64,000 bases of DNA from an uncultured Acidimicrobiales bacterium. Its GTDB lineage: Bacteria > Actinomycetota > Acidimicrobiia > Acidimicrobiales > SHLQ01. Both the position numbers and the translations under genes were made by a program. The stretch covers positions 1-64,000 of the forward strand of contig CALHYX010000042.1 in NCBI GenBank assembly GCA_938041035.1, read 5' to 3'. The notes under the pieces were generated by a model. That model made no database searches. It saw only the letters and a list, made by a program, of their open reading frames with translations, and had not been told where the DNA came from. Shown here piece by piece: positions 20,866 through 27,607 of this stretch. Position 1 is the stretch's first letter. Each line of letters opens with the position of its first letter.

Positions 20866-21501
20866 ATGAGCTCCGACAGTCCCGTCCGGTTCACCGTCTG
20901 GTCGGACTACCTCTGACCGTGGTGCTACGTCGGGGCCGTGCGCCTCGATCAACTCAAAGCCTCGGTTGGCGAATCGGTCGAGATCACCTGGAAGTCGTTT
21001 CTGCTCCGCCCCCAACCAGAGCCCCGCACGATGGAGGCGTTCACGAAGTACACGCGCAGTTGGGAACGTCCCGATGCTGCCGTCGACTCGGTGACCTTCA
21101 ACCAGTGGAGCGGCGACCACGAGCCCCCGAGCCACTCGCTACCCACCTCGGTCGCGGGCAAGGTGGCCGAGACCTTCGGCGCCGAGCCATTTCATGCCTT
21201 CCACTTCGCGCTGATGAAGGCCTATTTCACCGACAACCGCACGGTCTCGGACCGCACCGTCATCCTCGACGTCGCCGCCGAGTCGGGCATCGACCCCGAC
21301 GAGTTCGCCCGCCGCTTCGACGAACAGACCCAGAGCTTCACCGAGTCGGTCATCGAGGACCACAACGCCGCCGTCGGCAACGGCCTGGGCGGTGTGCCGG
21401 CCGTGCTGGTCAACGACGAGTTCCCGTTCACCGGCGCCCAGGAACTCGACTTCTACGAGCGCATCGTCACCACCCTGGCCGAACGCGGGGCGGCCGGTTA
21501 G
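20866..21501 (+). CDS. DsbA/FrnE-family oxidoreductase with in-frame TGA, probable selenoprotein
   Basis: A 211-codon thioredoxin-fold protein of the FrnE-type DsbA family. The frame reads MSSDSPVRFTVWSDYL, then TGA (20914-20916), then PWCYVGAVRLDQL and a full-length, uninterrupted remainder. Relatives have CPWC at this place, so the TGA replaces the first catalytic cysteine, giving U17-P18-W19-C20. The cis-proline region (GGVPAVLVND, P178) is intact. ATG 20866 has AGGA seven bases upstream. The only start after the TGA (GTG 20938) would delete the first strand and the whole active site. A SECIS-like hairpin follows the TGA. Alternatives are a nonsense mutation or sequencing error; the intact rest of the gene argues against long-standing decay. 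Confidence 0.8.
20914..20916 (+). other. In-frame TGA, candidate selenocysteine codon
   Basis: TGA at codon 17 of the DsbA-family gene, in the place of the nucleophilic cysteine of a CPWC motif. The reading frame and family-typical sequence continue on both sides with no frameshift. Recoding needs SelA, SelB, SelC and SelD, none of which is in this window. Confidence 0.65.
20921..20944 (+). other. SECIS-like hairpin after the TGA
   Basis: GGUGC (20921-20925) pairs with GCGCC (20940-20944). U20926 is bulged. ACG (20927-20929) pairs with CGU (20937-20939). The apical loop is UCGGGGC. Below a U-U mismatch two more pairs form (C918-G947, G919-C946). The loop guanines start 16 nt after the TGA. 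The bulged U and G-rich loop resemble the E. coli fdhF element. Hairpins are common in GC-rich DNA, so this supports recoding without proving it. Confidence 0.5.
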
Positions 21502-21541
21502 CCATCGCCGCCGACCGGCGACCGGGCCGAAAACGACCGAA

Positions 21542-21596
21542 GGCCCGGGGCGAACCCCGGACCTCGATCCAAACGCAGGCCTCGGCTGAACCGAGG
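21542..21596 (-). terminator. Terminator of the ribosomal protein operon
   Basis: Two hairpins follow rplL on the minus strand. The first is a 6-bp stem at 21580-21596 (CCTCGG/CCGAGG). The second is a 9-bp stem at 21542-21563 with a four-base loop, followed by GTCGTTTTC. The convergent DsbA-family gene ends just beyond, so it may serve both directions. Confidence 0.75.
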
Positions 21597-21604
21597 GAGG
21601 CGTT

Positions 21605-21982
21605 CTACTTCAGTTCGACGGAACCGCCGGCGGCTTCGAGAGCCTCCTTGGCCTTTTCCGCATCTTCCTTCGACACCTTCTCGAGCACTGGGCCCGGGGC
21701 GCCTTCGACCAGTTCCTTGGCTTCTTTGAGGCCCAGGCTGGTGAGGCCACGGACCTCTTTGATGACCTGGATCTTCTTGTCGCCGGCACCGGTCAAGATG
21801 ACGTCGAATTCGTCCTGCTCTTCAGCAGCGCCGGCGTCGCCGCCGGCCGGAGCCGCAGCGGCCACGGCGACCGGGGCGGCGGCCGTGACGTCAAAGCGCT
21901 CCTTGAAGTCGTCGAGGAGTTCCTTGAACTCCAGGACCGACATCTGCTCGATGGACTCGAGAATCTCGTCCTTGGTTGCCAT
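21605..21982 (-). CDS. rplL: 50S ribosomal protein L7/L12
   Basis: Stalk protein of the large ribosomal subunit, present in several copies and recruiting translation GTPases. The 125-residue protein has the N-terminal dimerisation helix region, an Ala/Gly hinge ([19 protein letters not shown]) and the conserved C-terminal domain ([25 protein letters not shown]). Last gene of rplK-rplA-rplJ-rplL, two bases after rplJ. It is followed by a terminator and an opposite-strand gene instead of rpoBC. Confidence 0.97.
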   Translation of the reverse strand: MATKDEILESIEQMSVLEFKELLDDFKERFDVTAAAPVAVAAAAPAGGDAGAAEEQDEFDVILTGAGDKKIQVIKEVRGLTSLGLKEAKELVEGAPGPVLEKVSKEDAEKAKEALEAAGGSVELK

Positions 21983-21984
21983 GT

Positions 21985-22851
21985 TCAGCTTTCCTCCGTT
22001 TGGGAATCTTCACTTGCCGCGTCTGCAGCAGCGTCTTCGTCGGTTGCTTCTTCCGATGCGTCGTCATCGCCGGCGTCGGAGGCGGCGGCCTCGTCGGTCG
22101 ACGCCTCGGCGTCTTCAGATCCTTCGGGCTCGGCGGGGGCTTCCTCGGCCGCAGCCTCTTCAGCTGCCGCTTCCTCGACGGGGGCATCCTCAGCCGGTGC
22201 TTCCTCGGCCGCAGCCTCTTCGGCCGGTGCTTCCTCGGCCGCAGCTTCCTCGGCCGGTGCTTCTTCAGCCGCAGCCTCCTCGGCGGCGGGCGCCGGGGCT
22301 TCGCCTTCGGGCAACACGCCCTTGTCGACCAGTTCCTGCATGGCGTAGCTGAACTCGCGCAGCTTGGAATCGAGCAGACCGGCGAAGTCCTGGAACATCG
22401 ACTCCATCGCACCGGCGAGCTCGGCCATCATCTGCTCGCGCGGCGGCAGGTCGGCGAGGGCGTTGATCTCTTCAACGCTGAGCGGAGCGTCGTCGAGCAG
22501 GCCGCCCTTGATCACCAGATGGTCGTTGCCCTTGGCGAAGTCTCGCAACGCCTTGGAGATGCTTGCGGCATCGCCGGTGCTGCCGTCGGGCCGCGTGCTC
22601 ACGAAAGCGATCGCCGTCGGCCCGGTGAGCAGATCGTCGATCTCGAGACCGAGTTCGGCGGCGGCAAAGCGCACCATGGTGTTCTTGTAGACCTTGTACT
22701 CGCCGCCCGCCTCGCGCAGCGACTTCCGCAGTGCGGCCATCGCCGGCACGTCAAGGCCGCGGTACTCGGTCAACACCGCTGCGTTCGAGGCGGACAGCTT
22801 GTCCTTAACCTCGGCTACAGCGGCGACCTTCTCCGGCCGGGGGTTGCTCAT
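21985..22851 (-). CDS. rplJ: 50S ribosomal protein L10 with long acidic C-terminal extension
   Basis: Anchors L7/L12 to the ribosome and in bacteria usually represses its own mRNA. Residues 1-180 are normal L10 ([27 protein letters not shown] at the start, and an L12-binding helix up to about 180). Residues 184-288 are an unusual Ala/Glu-rich tail built partly from a ten-residue repeat of the [10 protein letters not shown] type. Typical L10 is about 165-180 residues. The DNA of the tail contains 30-bp tandem units (22141-22290). Its function is unknown; a longer, charged stalk base is possible. Confidence 0.95.
   Translation of the reverse strand: MSNPRPEKVAAVAEVKDKLSASNAAVLTEYRGLDVPAMAALRKSLREAGGEYKVYKNTMVRFAAAELGLEIDDLLTGPTAIAFVSTRPDGSTGDAASISKALRDFAKGNDHLVIKGGLLDDAPLSVEEINALADLPPREQMMAELAGAMESMFQDFAGLLDSKLREFSYAMQELVDKGVLPEGEAPAPAAEEAAAEEAPAEEAAAEEAPAEEAAAEEAPAEDAPVEEAAAEEAAAEEAPAEPEGSEDAEASTDEAAASDAGDDDASEEATDEDAAADAASEDSQTEES
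22141..22290. repeat. Five 30-bp tandem units inside rplJ
   Basis: Five imperfect 30-bp units beginning TTCCTCGGCCGCAGC or close variants run from 22141 to 22290 and stay in frame, encoding the Ala/Glu tail of L10. The units at 22201 and 22231 are nearly identical, suggesting fairly recent expansion. Confidence 0.8.
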
Positions 22852-23090
22852 AGTGGATCTTTTCGGTCGTCGGGCCCGCCACCGAGATGGTGGTGGGAAA
22901 AATGCGTTGGGCGCCCACCAAAGACGGCGGACGCCCGAATCTCAGCCCAATCGGACCGGATGTGGCACCTCGCCAGGCGCTCTGCCAGCAGAGCTTTGAG
23001 ACCGTACGGTCACCGGGTGTCTTCGGTGGAAGAATGAATTGTGCCGACAGCGTAACGCCGCCGGTGGCGAACGCAACTATCGGGGGAGGA
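22852..23090 (-). promoter_or_regulatory. Leader region of rplJ-rplL with candidate attenuator
   Basis: This 239-bp gap between rplA and rplJ is long for an operon and looks like a structured leader. On the minus strand I see, in order: possible promoter hexamers TTGCGT (23071-23076) and TACGCT (23049-23054) with 16-bp spacing; a GCTCTG-CTGG-CAGAGC hairpin at 22979-22994; and an 8-bp stem GGGCGTCC/GGGCGCCC (22909-22936) followed six bases later by TTTTT (22898-22902). L10 leaders elsewhere mediate feedback by L10-L12. The assignment here is inferred from position and folding by eye. Confidence 0.45.
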
Positions 23091-23789
23091 CTACTCCTCG
23101 GCTGCTGCGGAAATACGGTTGGAGTCGATCTTGACCCCGGGGCCCATCGTCGACGACAGGCTCACCTTGCGGAAGTATCGGCCCTTGGAGCCGGGGGGCT
23201 TGGCCCGGTTGATCTCCTCCATCACCGCGGCGAGGTTTGCAAGCAACGCAGGGGCGTCGAAGCTCACCTTGCCGACCGGTACGTGAACGTTGCCGAAGCG
23301 GTCGGTACGGTATTCGACCTTGCCGCCCTTGAACTCGCCGACGGCCTTGGCCACATCGGTGGTTACCGTGCCGGTCTTGGGGTTCGGCATCAGGCCACGA
23401 GGGCCAAGGGCCCGACCGAGCTTGCCGACCGTCGGCATCATGTCCGGCGTGGCGATCGCCACGTCGAAGTCCATCATGCCGCCTTCCACCTCGGCGGCGA
23501 GATCGTCGGCGCCAACGAAGTCGGCGCCGGCCTCGCGAGCCGCGGTGGCCGCTTCGCCCTGAGCGAACACGGCGACCTTGACGTCCTTACCCGAGCCGGA
23601 CGGGAGGCCAACGGTGCCTCGCACCATCTCCTCGGCCTTGCGGGGGTCCACGCCGAGGCGCAGCGACAGGTCGACACCCTCGTCGAAGTTCTTGTTGGCC
23701 AGCGACTTCACCAAGTCGACGGCTTCAGCTGCGGAGTGCAGGTGTTCCCGGTCGAATCGCTTGGTCGCGTCTTCGTACTTTTTTCCCAT
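23091..23789 (-). CDS. rplA: 50S ribosomal protein L1
   Basis: Large-subunit protein of the L1 stalk, helping tRNA release from the E site; a translational repressor of its operon in many bacteria. The 232-residue sequence has the family signature region around [20 protein letters not shown] and [17 protein letters not shown]. The ATG at 23789 ([12 protein letters not shown]) follows GAGGGACC; the longer open frame upstream is the rplK-rplA spacer. Lies between rplK and the rplJ leader. Confidence 0.96.
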   Translation of the reverse strand: MGKKYEDATKRFDREHLHSAAEAVDLVKSLANKNFDEGVDLSLRLGVDPRKAEEMVRGTVGLPSGSGKDVKVAVFAQGEAATAAREAGADFVGADDLAAEVEGGMMDFDVAIATPDMMPTVGKLGRALGPRGLMPNPKTGTVTTDVAKAVGEFKGGKVEYRTDRFGNVHVPVGKVSFDAPALLANLAAVMEEINRAKPPGSKGRYFRKVSLSSTMGPGVKIDSNRISAAAEE

Positions 23790-23874
23790 GATTGGTCCCT
23801 CGGTGTTGGTTAGGCACGCCCCGGGCGAGGTTCTCCCGGGTGCATACGACGATTGATGGCGTTGACCCGGTGGG

Positions 23875-24300
23875 TCAGACGACCTCGATACCCATGCTGC
23901 GCGCCGTACCGGCGATCTGCAGCTTGGCGTTGTCGAGGTCGAGCGCGTTGAGGTCGGGCATCTTGATCTCGGCGATCTCGGCGACCTGGGCATCGGTGAT
24001 CGAGCCTGCGGTTTCACGACCGGGATCGTTGGCCGCCTTCTCGAGACCCGCCGCCTGGCGGATCAGGAACGACGTGGGGGGCGTCTTGGTGATGAACGAG
24101 AAGCTGCGATCTTCAAAGATCGTGATCTCGACCGGAACGATCTGCCCACGCTGGGACTCGGTACGGGCGTTGTAGTCCTTGCAGAAATCCATGATCGCCA
24201 CGCCGTGCGGACCGAGCGCGGTACCGACCGGAGGACCCGGCGACGCCGAACCCGCAGGAATCTGAATCTTCACAACAGCCGTGACTTGTTTCTTGGCCAT
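23875..24300 (-). CDS. rplK: 50S ribosomal protein L11
   Basis: Binds the GTPase-associated centre of 23S rRNA and is needed for the RelA response to uncharged tRNA. The 141-residue sequence is typical ([34 protein letters not shown]..., with [21 protein letters not shown] near the end). A good AGGAAA site precedes the ATG. First of the four ribosomal protein genes, 114 bp after nusG. Confidence 0.97.
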   Translation of the reverse strand: MAKKQVTAVVKIQIPAGSASPGPPVGTALGPHGVAIMDFCKDYNARTESQRGQIVPVEITIFEDRSFSFITKTPPTSFLIRQAAGLEKAANDPGRETAGSITDAQVAEIAEIKMPDLNALDLDNAKLQIAGTARSMGIEVV

Positions 24301-24414
24301 GATTTCCTCACAGAACGTGCCCGCCGAGATGGCGGAGCGACGTCATAGTCTGCCGGGCCGCGACCCCGACCTACAACTTGTACGAACCCGGATTCGCGAT
24401 ACCGGGCAAGGCGC

Positions 24415-25401
24415 TCAGAGGCGGGCAACCTGCCCGAACTCGAGCTCGACCGGCGTTTCGCGGCCGAAGATGTTGACCAGCACCTTGACCTTGGCCTGGT
24501 CTTCGTTGATCTCGACCACCTCGCCGGAGAAGTCGGCGAAGGGGCCTTCTTTGACCCGGACGGTCTCGCCGAGCTCGAACGCCAGCCGGGCCTTGACCTT
24601 GGTCGGGGCATCGCCTTTGCGTTCGGGGTCTTCGACATGCAGGAAGGTCTCGACCTCGCGCCGGGACAGCGGGGAGGGTTTGCCGCCCGCTCCGACAAAG
24701 TTCACGATGCCGGGGGTGTTGCGGATCACGTACCACGAGTCGTCGTCGAGGTAGCAGCGCACGAGCAGGTAGCCCGGGAACATCTTCTTTTGGACAACGA
24801 CTTTCTTGCCGCCCTTGAACTCCACGACATCGTCCATGGGGATGACCACTTCGTGGATCTGTTCCTCCATGTTCATCGAGGCGGTGCGGGCTTCGAGGTT
24901 CTGCTTGACCTTCTTCTCGTATCCCGACTGGGTGTGCACGACGTACCAACGGCCGCGCTTGTCGTAGGGGCTCTGGGGCGGCGGTGCCGCTGCTTCCTCG
25001 GCCATTTCGTCGAGCGTGGCCTCGGCATCATCGGCGGTCGCCTCGGCCGCTTCTTCGACCGGAGCTTCCTCGGCGGGCGCTTCGGCTTCGTCGACCGGAG
25101 CTTCCTCGACCGGAGCTTCCTCGGCCGCGATGGCTTCTGCCTCCGGCTCGGGGGCTTGCTCGACGGGAGACTCATCGACAGCAGCTTCTTCGGCCGAAGC
25201 TTCCTCGACGGGAGCTTCCTCGGCGACCGGTTCCTCGACCGCGGCCGCTTCGGCTTCCTCGGCCGCCGGCTCAGCCGGGGTGTCGGTGACATCGATCGCC
25301 AGGTCGGCGTCGGTGGCTTCGATTACGGGCGCGTTCTCGACGGTCGGTTCGTCGGCAAGCGCCAACTCCTCGGCATCGCCGGGCTCGGGTGACATGGTCA
25401 T
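24415..25401 (-). CDS. nusG: Transcription termination/antitermination factor NusG with acidic N-terminal extension
   Basis: Binds RNA polymerase and links it to Rho or ribosomal S10. The NGN domain starts near residue 150 (RGRWYVVHTQSGYEKKVKQNLEAR) with the FPGYLLVRCYLDD core, and a KOW domain follows at about 270-325 (GETVRVKEGPFADFSGEVVEINEDQAKV). Residues 1-145 are an Ala/Glu/Pro-rich acidic stretch of EEAPVEE-like repeats. Actinobacterial NusG proteins often carry N-terminal acidic extensions, but this one is long. Start MTMSPEP at 25401; ATG 25395 is an alternative. Follows secE by 50 bp. Confidence 0.96.
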   Translation of the reverse strand: MTMSPEPGDAEELALADEPTVENAPVIEATDADLAIDVTDTPAEPAAEEAEAAAVEEPVAEEAPVEEASAEEAAVDESPVEQAPEPEAEAIAAEEAPVEEAPVDEAEAPAEEAPVEEAAEATADDAEATLDEMAEEAAAPPPQSPYDKRGRWYVVHTQSGYEKKVKQNLEARTASMNMEEQIHEVVIPMDDVVEFKGGKKVVVQKKMFPGYLLVRCYLDDDSWYVIRNTPGIVNFVGAGGKPSPLSRREVETFLHVEDPERKGDAPTKVKARLAFELGETVRVKEGPFADFSGEVVEINEDQAKVKVLVNIFGRETPVELEFGQVARL

Positions 25402-25451
25402 GTGAAGATCTTTTCTTACGTCGGTGCTGGAGAACGAATCGGCGTGTCGGA

Positions 25452-25751
25452 TTAGGTCTCGAACAGCCGGAGCACCGACTCTGCGAAGCCCCAGTCGAGC
25501 AACGCGATAAACGCCGTCAGAACCGTCACGGTCACCAGAACGATTACGGAGTAGTTGACGGTCTCCTCCCGGCTGGGCCAGGCGACCTTGCGCAACTCGT
25601 TGCGAACCTCTTTGACGAACTCCGCCGGAGCGGTGCGCTCTTCGCGCAGCTGCTTGTTGGGCTGCGCCCGCTTCTTGGCGACGAAGTCGCCATCGTCGTT
25701 GAGCTCACCCTGGCGCTTCAGCGCCCGCTTCTGCTCTCGGTTCATCGCCAT
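25452..25751 (-). CDS. secE: Preprotein translocase subunit SecE
   Basis: Small essential subunit of the SecYEG channel. The 99-residue protein has a basic N-terminal arm, the conserved amphipathic segment (FVKEVRNELRKVAWPSREETV) and one C-terminal membrane helix (YSVIVLVTVTVLTAFIALLDWGF). Position between tRNA-Trp and nusG is the classic one. Confidence 0.96.
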   Translation of the reverse strand: MAMNREQKRALKRQGELNDDGDFVAKKRAQPNKQLREERTAPAEFVKEVRNELRKVAWPSREETVNYSVIVLVTVTVLTAFIALLDWGFAESVLRLFET

Positions 25752-25782
25752 GTCGTTAGAGGCACTCCGTTGATGGGTACAG

Positions 25783-25855
25783 CAGGGCAGGAGGGACTCG
25801 AACCCCCAACCGCCGGTTTTGGAGACCGGTGCTCTACCAATTGAGCCACTGCCCT
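25783..25855 (-). tRNA. tRNA-Trp (CCA anticodon)
   Basis: Full cloverleaf on the minus strand: a 7-bp acceptor AGGGCAG/CTGCCCT, anticodon stem CCGGT/ACCGG with loop CTCCAAA (anticodon CCA), T-arm with GGTTCGAGTCC, and discriminator G. No encoded CCA end. Sits just upstream of secE, as in other actinobacteria. Confidence 0.96.
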
Positions 25856-25961
25856 ACGGGGGGTTCCCCGTCTGGTGAGGATAGCAGGACAATTTCGCTA
25901 TCCGCCGCGCGAAAGAACGCAACCGCCGCGCTCGGAGACCGGCGCAAACCCGCAGGGATGG

Positions 25962-26276
25962 TCAGCTGACTCGGCGCGAACGGGTGACAACCCAGGCCCC
26001 GGCAGCCAGGCCGGACATGGCCGCCATCGCCCGTTGTCGCCGCATGGCCCGCTCATCGAGGGCATCGAGCGCTTCGAATAATGCCTCCAGGGCTTCGGGG
26101 TCGGTCCGCATGCGCAGTTCGGACAGGTCTGCGAGCGTCAGCCGCAGCTTGGAGTTCTGCCACCGTTCGTGGCGACACGTTTCACAGGCGGCCAGATGAC
26201 GCACGGTAAACGGGTCGAGGAGCGCGTCATCCCACAGGGCCGGTCGAGCCCGTTCGGGGAGGACGTCACACCGCAC
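25962..26276 (-). CDS. Putative zinc-binding anti-sigma factor
   Basis: A 104-residue protein with HLAACETC, the HxxxCxxC motif of zinc-binding anti-sigma domains, near residue 25, and a short hydrophobic segment near the C-terminus (MAAMSGLAAGAWVV). It starts inside the end of the ECF sigma gene (11-bp overlap) at a GTG preceded by GAAGGGC, an arrangement typical of a sigma/anti-sigma pair. It is shorter than most membrane anti-sigmas; whether the hydrophobic segment spans the membrane is uncertain. It presumably holds the neighbouring sigma factor until a signal, possibly redox, releases it. Confidence 0.7.
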   Translation of the reverse strand: MRCDVLPERARPALWDDALLDPFTVRHLAACETCRHERWQNSKLRLTLADLSELRMRTDPEALEALFEALDALDERAMRRQRAMAAMSGLAAGAWVVTRSRRVS

Positions 26277-26985
26277 GGATCTGCCCTTCGTCGCGATCGA
26301 TGTCGAGATGGGCCTCGAGCGAAACGACGACCGCGTCGACGGTGTCGAGTTCGACCCCGGTTTCAGCGGCATCGGCCTCGGAGCGGCGGGCGTTCAGCGC
26401 CTCGCGGATCTCGTGGCGATCAAACACCAGCTCGCGCAGCCGATGGCGGGCCCGGTGCAGGCGAACCTTGGCGGCGGTCTCACTGATCCCCAGCTCCTCG
26501 GCGATCGCGTGATGCGACAGGTCGTAGGAGTCGCGCAAGATGACGACGGCGCGCAGCCGTTCGGGCAGGCGGGACAGGGCTCGCTGGACCTCATCGCGCA
26601 GCGCCGAGGCGTCGGCCTGAAGCTCCGGGTTCGCCCCCGGATCCTCGTCGGCGATCGGTGAGTCGTCGAGCAGCTGATCGTAACGATGCCGCTTGCGCCG
26701 CCCGAGATGGGTCGAGGCACAGTTGGTCGTGATCCGGTACAGCCAGGTCGAGAACCGGCTGTCGGCCCGGAATCGACGCATATGCCGATACGCCCGGATG
26801 TAGGCCTCCTGGGCAACATCGCCGGCGTCCTCGCGGTTGCCGGTCAGCCGGTAGGCGAGCGTGAAGGTGTCGTCATAGGTGCGCCGCACCAATTCGTCGA
26901 AGGCCACCCGATCACCGGTTCGCGCCTGGGTCACCAGATCTTCGAGCGTGGCGGTTGGTTCACTCATCACCACTTTGGACCGCAT
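26266..26985 (-). CDS. ECF RNA polymerase sigma factor
   Basis: A 239-residue alternative sigma factor. Sigma-2 is at about 20-90 (DVAQEAYIRAYRHMRRFRADSRFSTWLYRITTN, the core-binding and -10 region). Sigma-4 is at about 140-190 (LPERLRAVVILRDSYDLSHHAIAEELGISETAAKVRLHRARHRLRE, the -35 helix-turn-helix). A C-terminal tail of about 45 residues follows, longer than minimal ECFs. ATG 26985 follows GGAGG with six-base spacing. It overlaps the downstream anti-sigma-like gene. Its regulon and trigger are unknown. Confidence 0.9.
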   Translation of the reverse strand: MRSKVVMSEPTATLEDLVTQARTGDRVAFDELVRRTYDDTFTLAYRLTGNREDAGDVAQEAYIRAYRHMRRFRADSRFSTWLYRITTNCASTHLGRRKRHRYDQLLDDSPIADEDPGANPELQADASALRDEVQRALSRLPERLRAVVILRDSYDLSHHAIAEELGISETAAKVRLHRARHRLRELVFDRHEIREALNARRSEADAAETGVELDTVDAVVVSLEAHLDIDRDEGQIRAV

Positions 26986-27051
26986 GGGAACCTCCGTCGT
27001 TACGTCGAACCGATTACTGCCAGGGTAGGCCCCGGCCGAGGGTGAGCGGGC

Positions 27052-27213
27052 TCAGCGGGTTTCCTTGTGCAGCGTGTGCTTACGGTCCCACTTGCAGTAC
27101 TTCTGCAACTCGACGCGGTCACGGGTGTTCACCTTTGACTTCGTCGTGATGTAGTTGCGCCGCTTGCACTCCTGGCACTCGAGCGTGACCTGAACTCGCT
27201 TGTCTGACGCCAT
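27052..27213 (-). CDS. rpmG: 50S ribosomal protein L33
   Basis: Small large-subunit protein, 53 residues, reading [20 protein letters not shown] and continuing through [12 protein letters not shown] to a C-terminus HTLHKETR. It has the first CxxC pair (CQEC), while the second zinc pair is reduced to one cysteine (YCKW), so it may not bind zinc normally. Position after tRNA-Thr and tRNA-Met on the same strand is the usual actinobacterial order. Confidence 0.93.
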   Translation of the reverse strand: MASDKRVQVTLECQECKRRNYITTKSKVNTRDRVELQKYCKWDRKHTLHKETR

Positions 27214-27293
27214 CTTCGGATTACCTTCTTGAAACTGACCGAGCCGGGAATGTCCCGGCGGGGGTGGATCCGGGCGAACCCGGGGGTGGTTAG

Positions 27294-27367
27294 TAGCGAC
27301 GGAGAGACTTGAACTCTCGACCTCTCGATTATGAGTCGAGCGCTCTTACCAGCTGAGCTACGTCGCC
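27294..27367 (-). tRNA. tRNA-Met (CAT anticodon)
   Basis: 74-nt cloverleaf: acceptor GGCGACG pairs with CGTCGCT (one G-U), anticodon stem CTCGA/TCGAG with loop CTCATAA (anticodon CAT), T-loop GTTCAAGTC, discriminator A. The strong first pair and the context fit elongator Met; the CAT anticodon alone could also be a modified Ile tRNA. Confidence 0.93.
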
Positions 27368-27393
27368 ATCGATGGACCACTGCGGCCCGGCGG

Positions 27394-27466
27394 AGCTCCC
27401 TGACAGAATCGAACTGTCGACCTTTTCCTTACCATGGAAACGCTCTACCGACTGAGCTAAGGGAGC
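27394..27466 (-). tRNA. tRNA-Thr (GGT anticodon)
   Basis: 73-nt cloverleaf: acceptor GCTCCCT/AGGGAGC, anticodon stem TTTCC/GGAAA with loop ATGGTAA (anticodon GGT), T-arm AGTTCGATTCT, discriminator T. First of the tRNA-Thr, tRNA-Met, rpmG series on the minus strand. Confidence 0.95.
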
Positions 27467-27607
27467 ACGGCGGTAGCGGCTTACGGCCGCTATCTCCGGG
27501 TGAAAATATGCCACAGCATGGCGCGTTCCCCAACCTGTAATCCATATCGCGCGGAAACTCACTGGTGGAAACCTCAACTACCGCCCCGGTGTAGTCGATT
27601 GGAAACC

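Noticed and set aside
20938..21501. Start of the DsbA-family gene at GTG 20938, avoiding the TGA
   Set aside because: It would lose the first beta strand and the whole active site, has no good ribosome-binding site, and leaves the family-like codons 20866-20913 unexplained.
27129..27577. Short minus-strand open frames covering tRNA genes
   Set aside because: They are read-through of tRNA-Met and tRNA-Thr (peptides like AQLVRALDS are typical tRNA artefacts).
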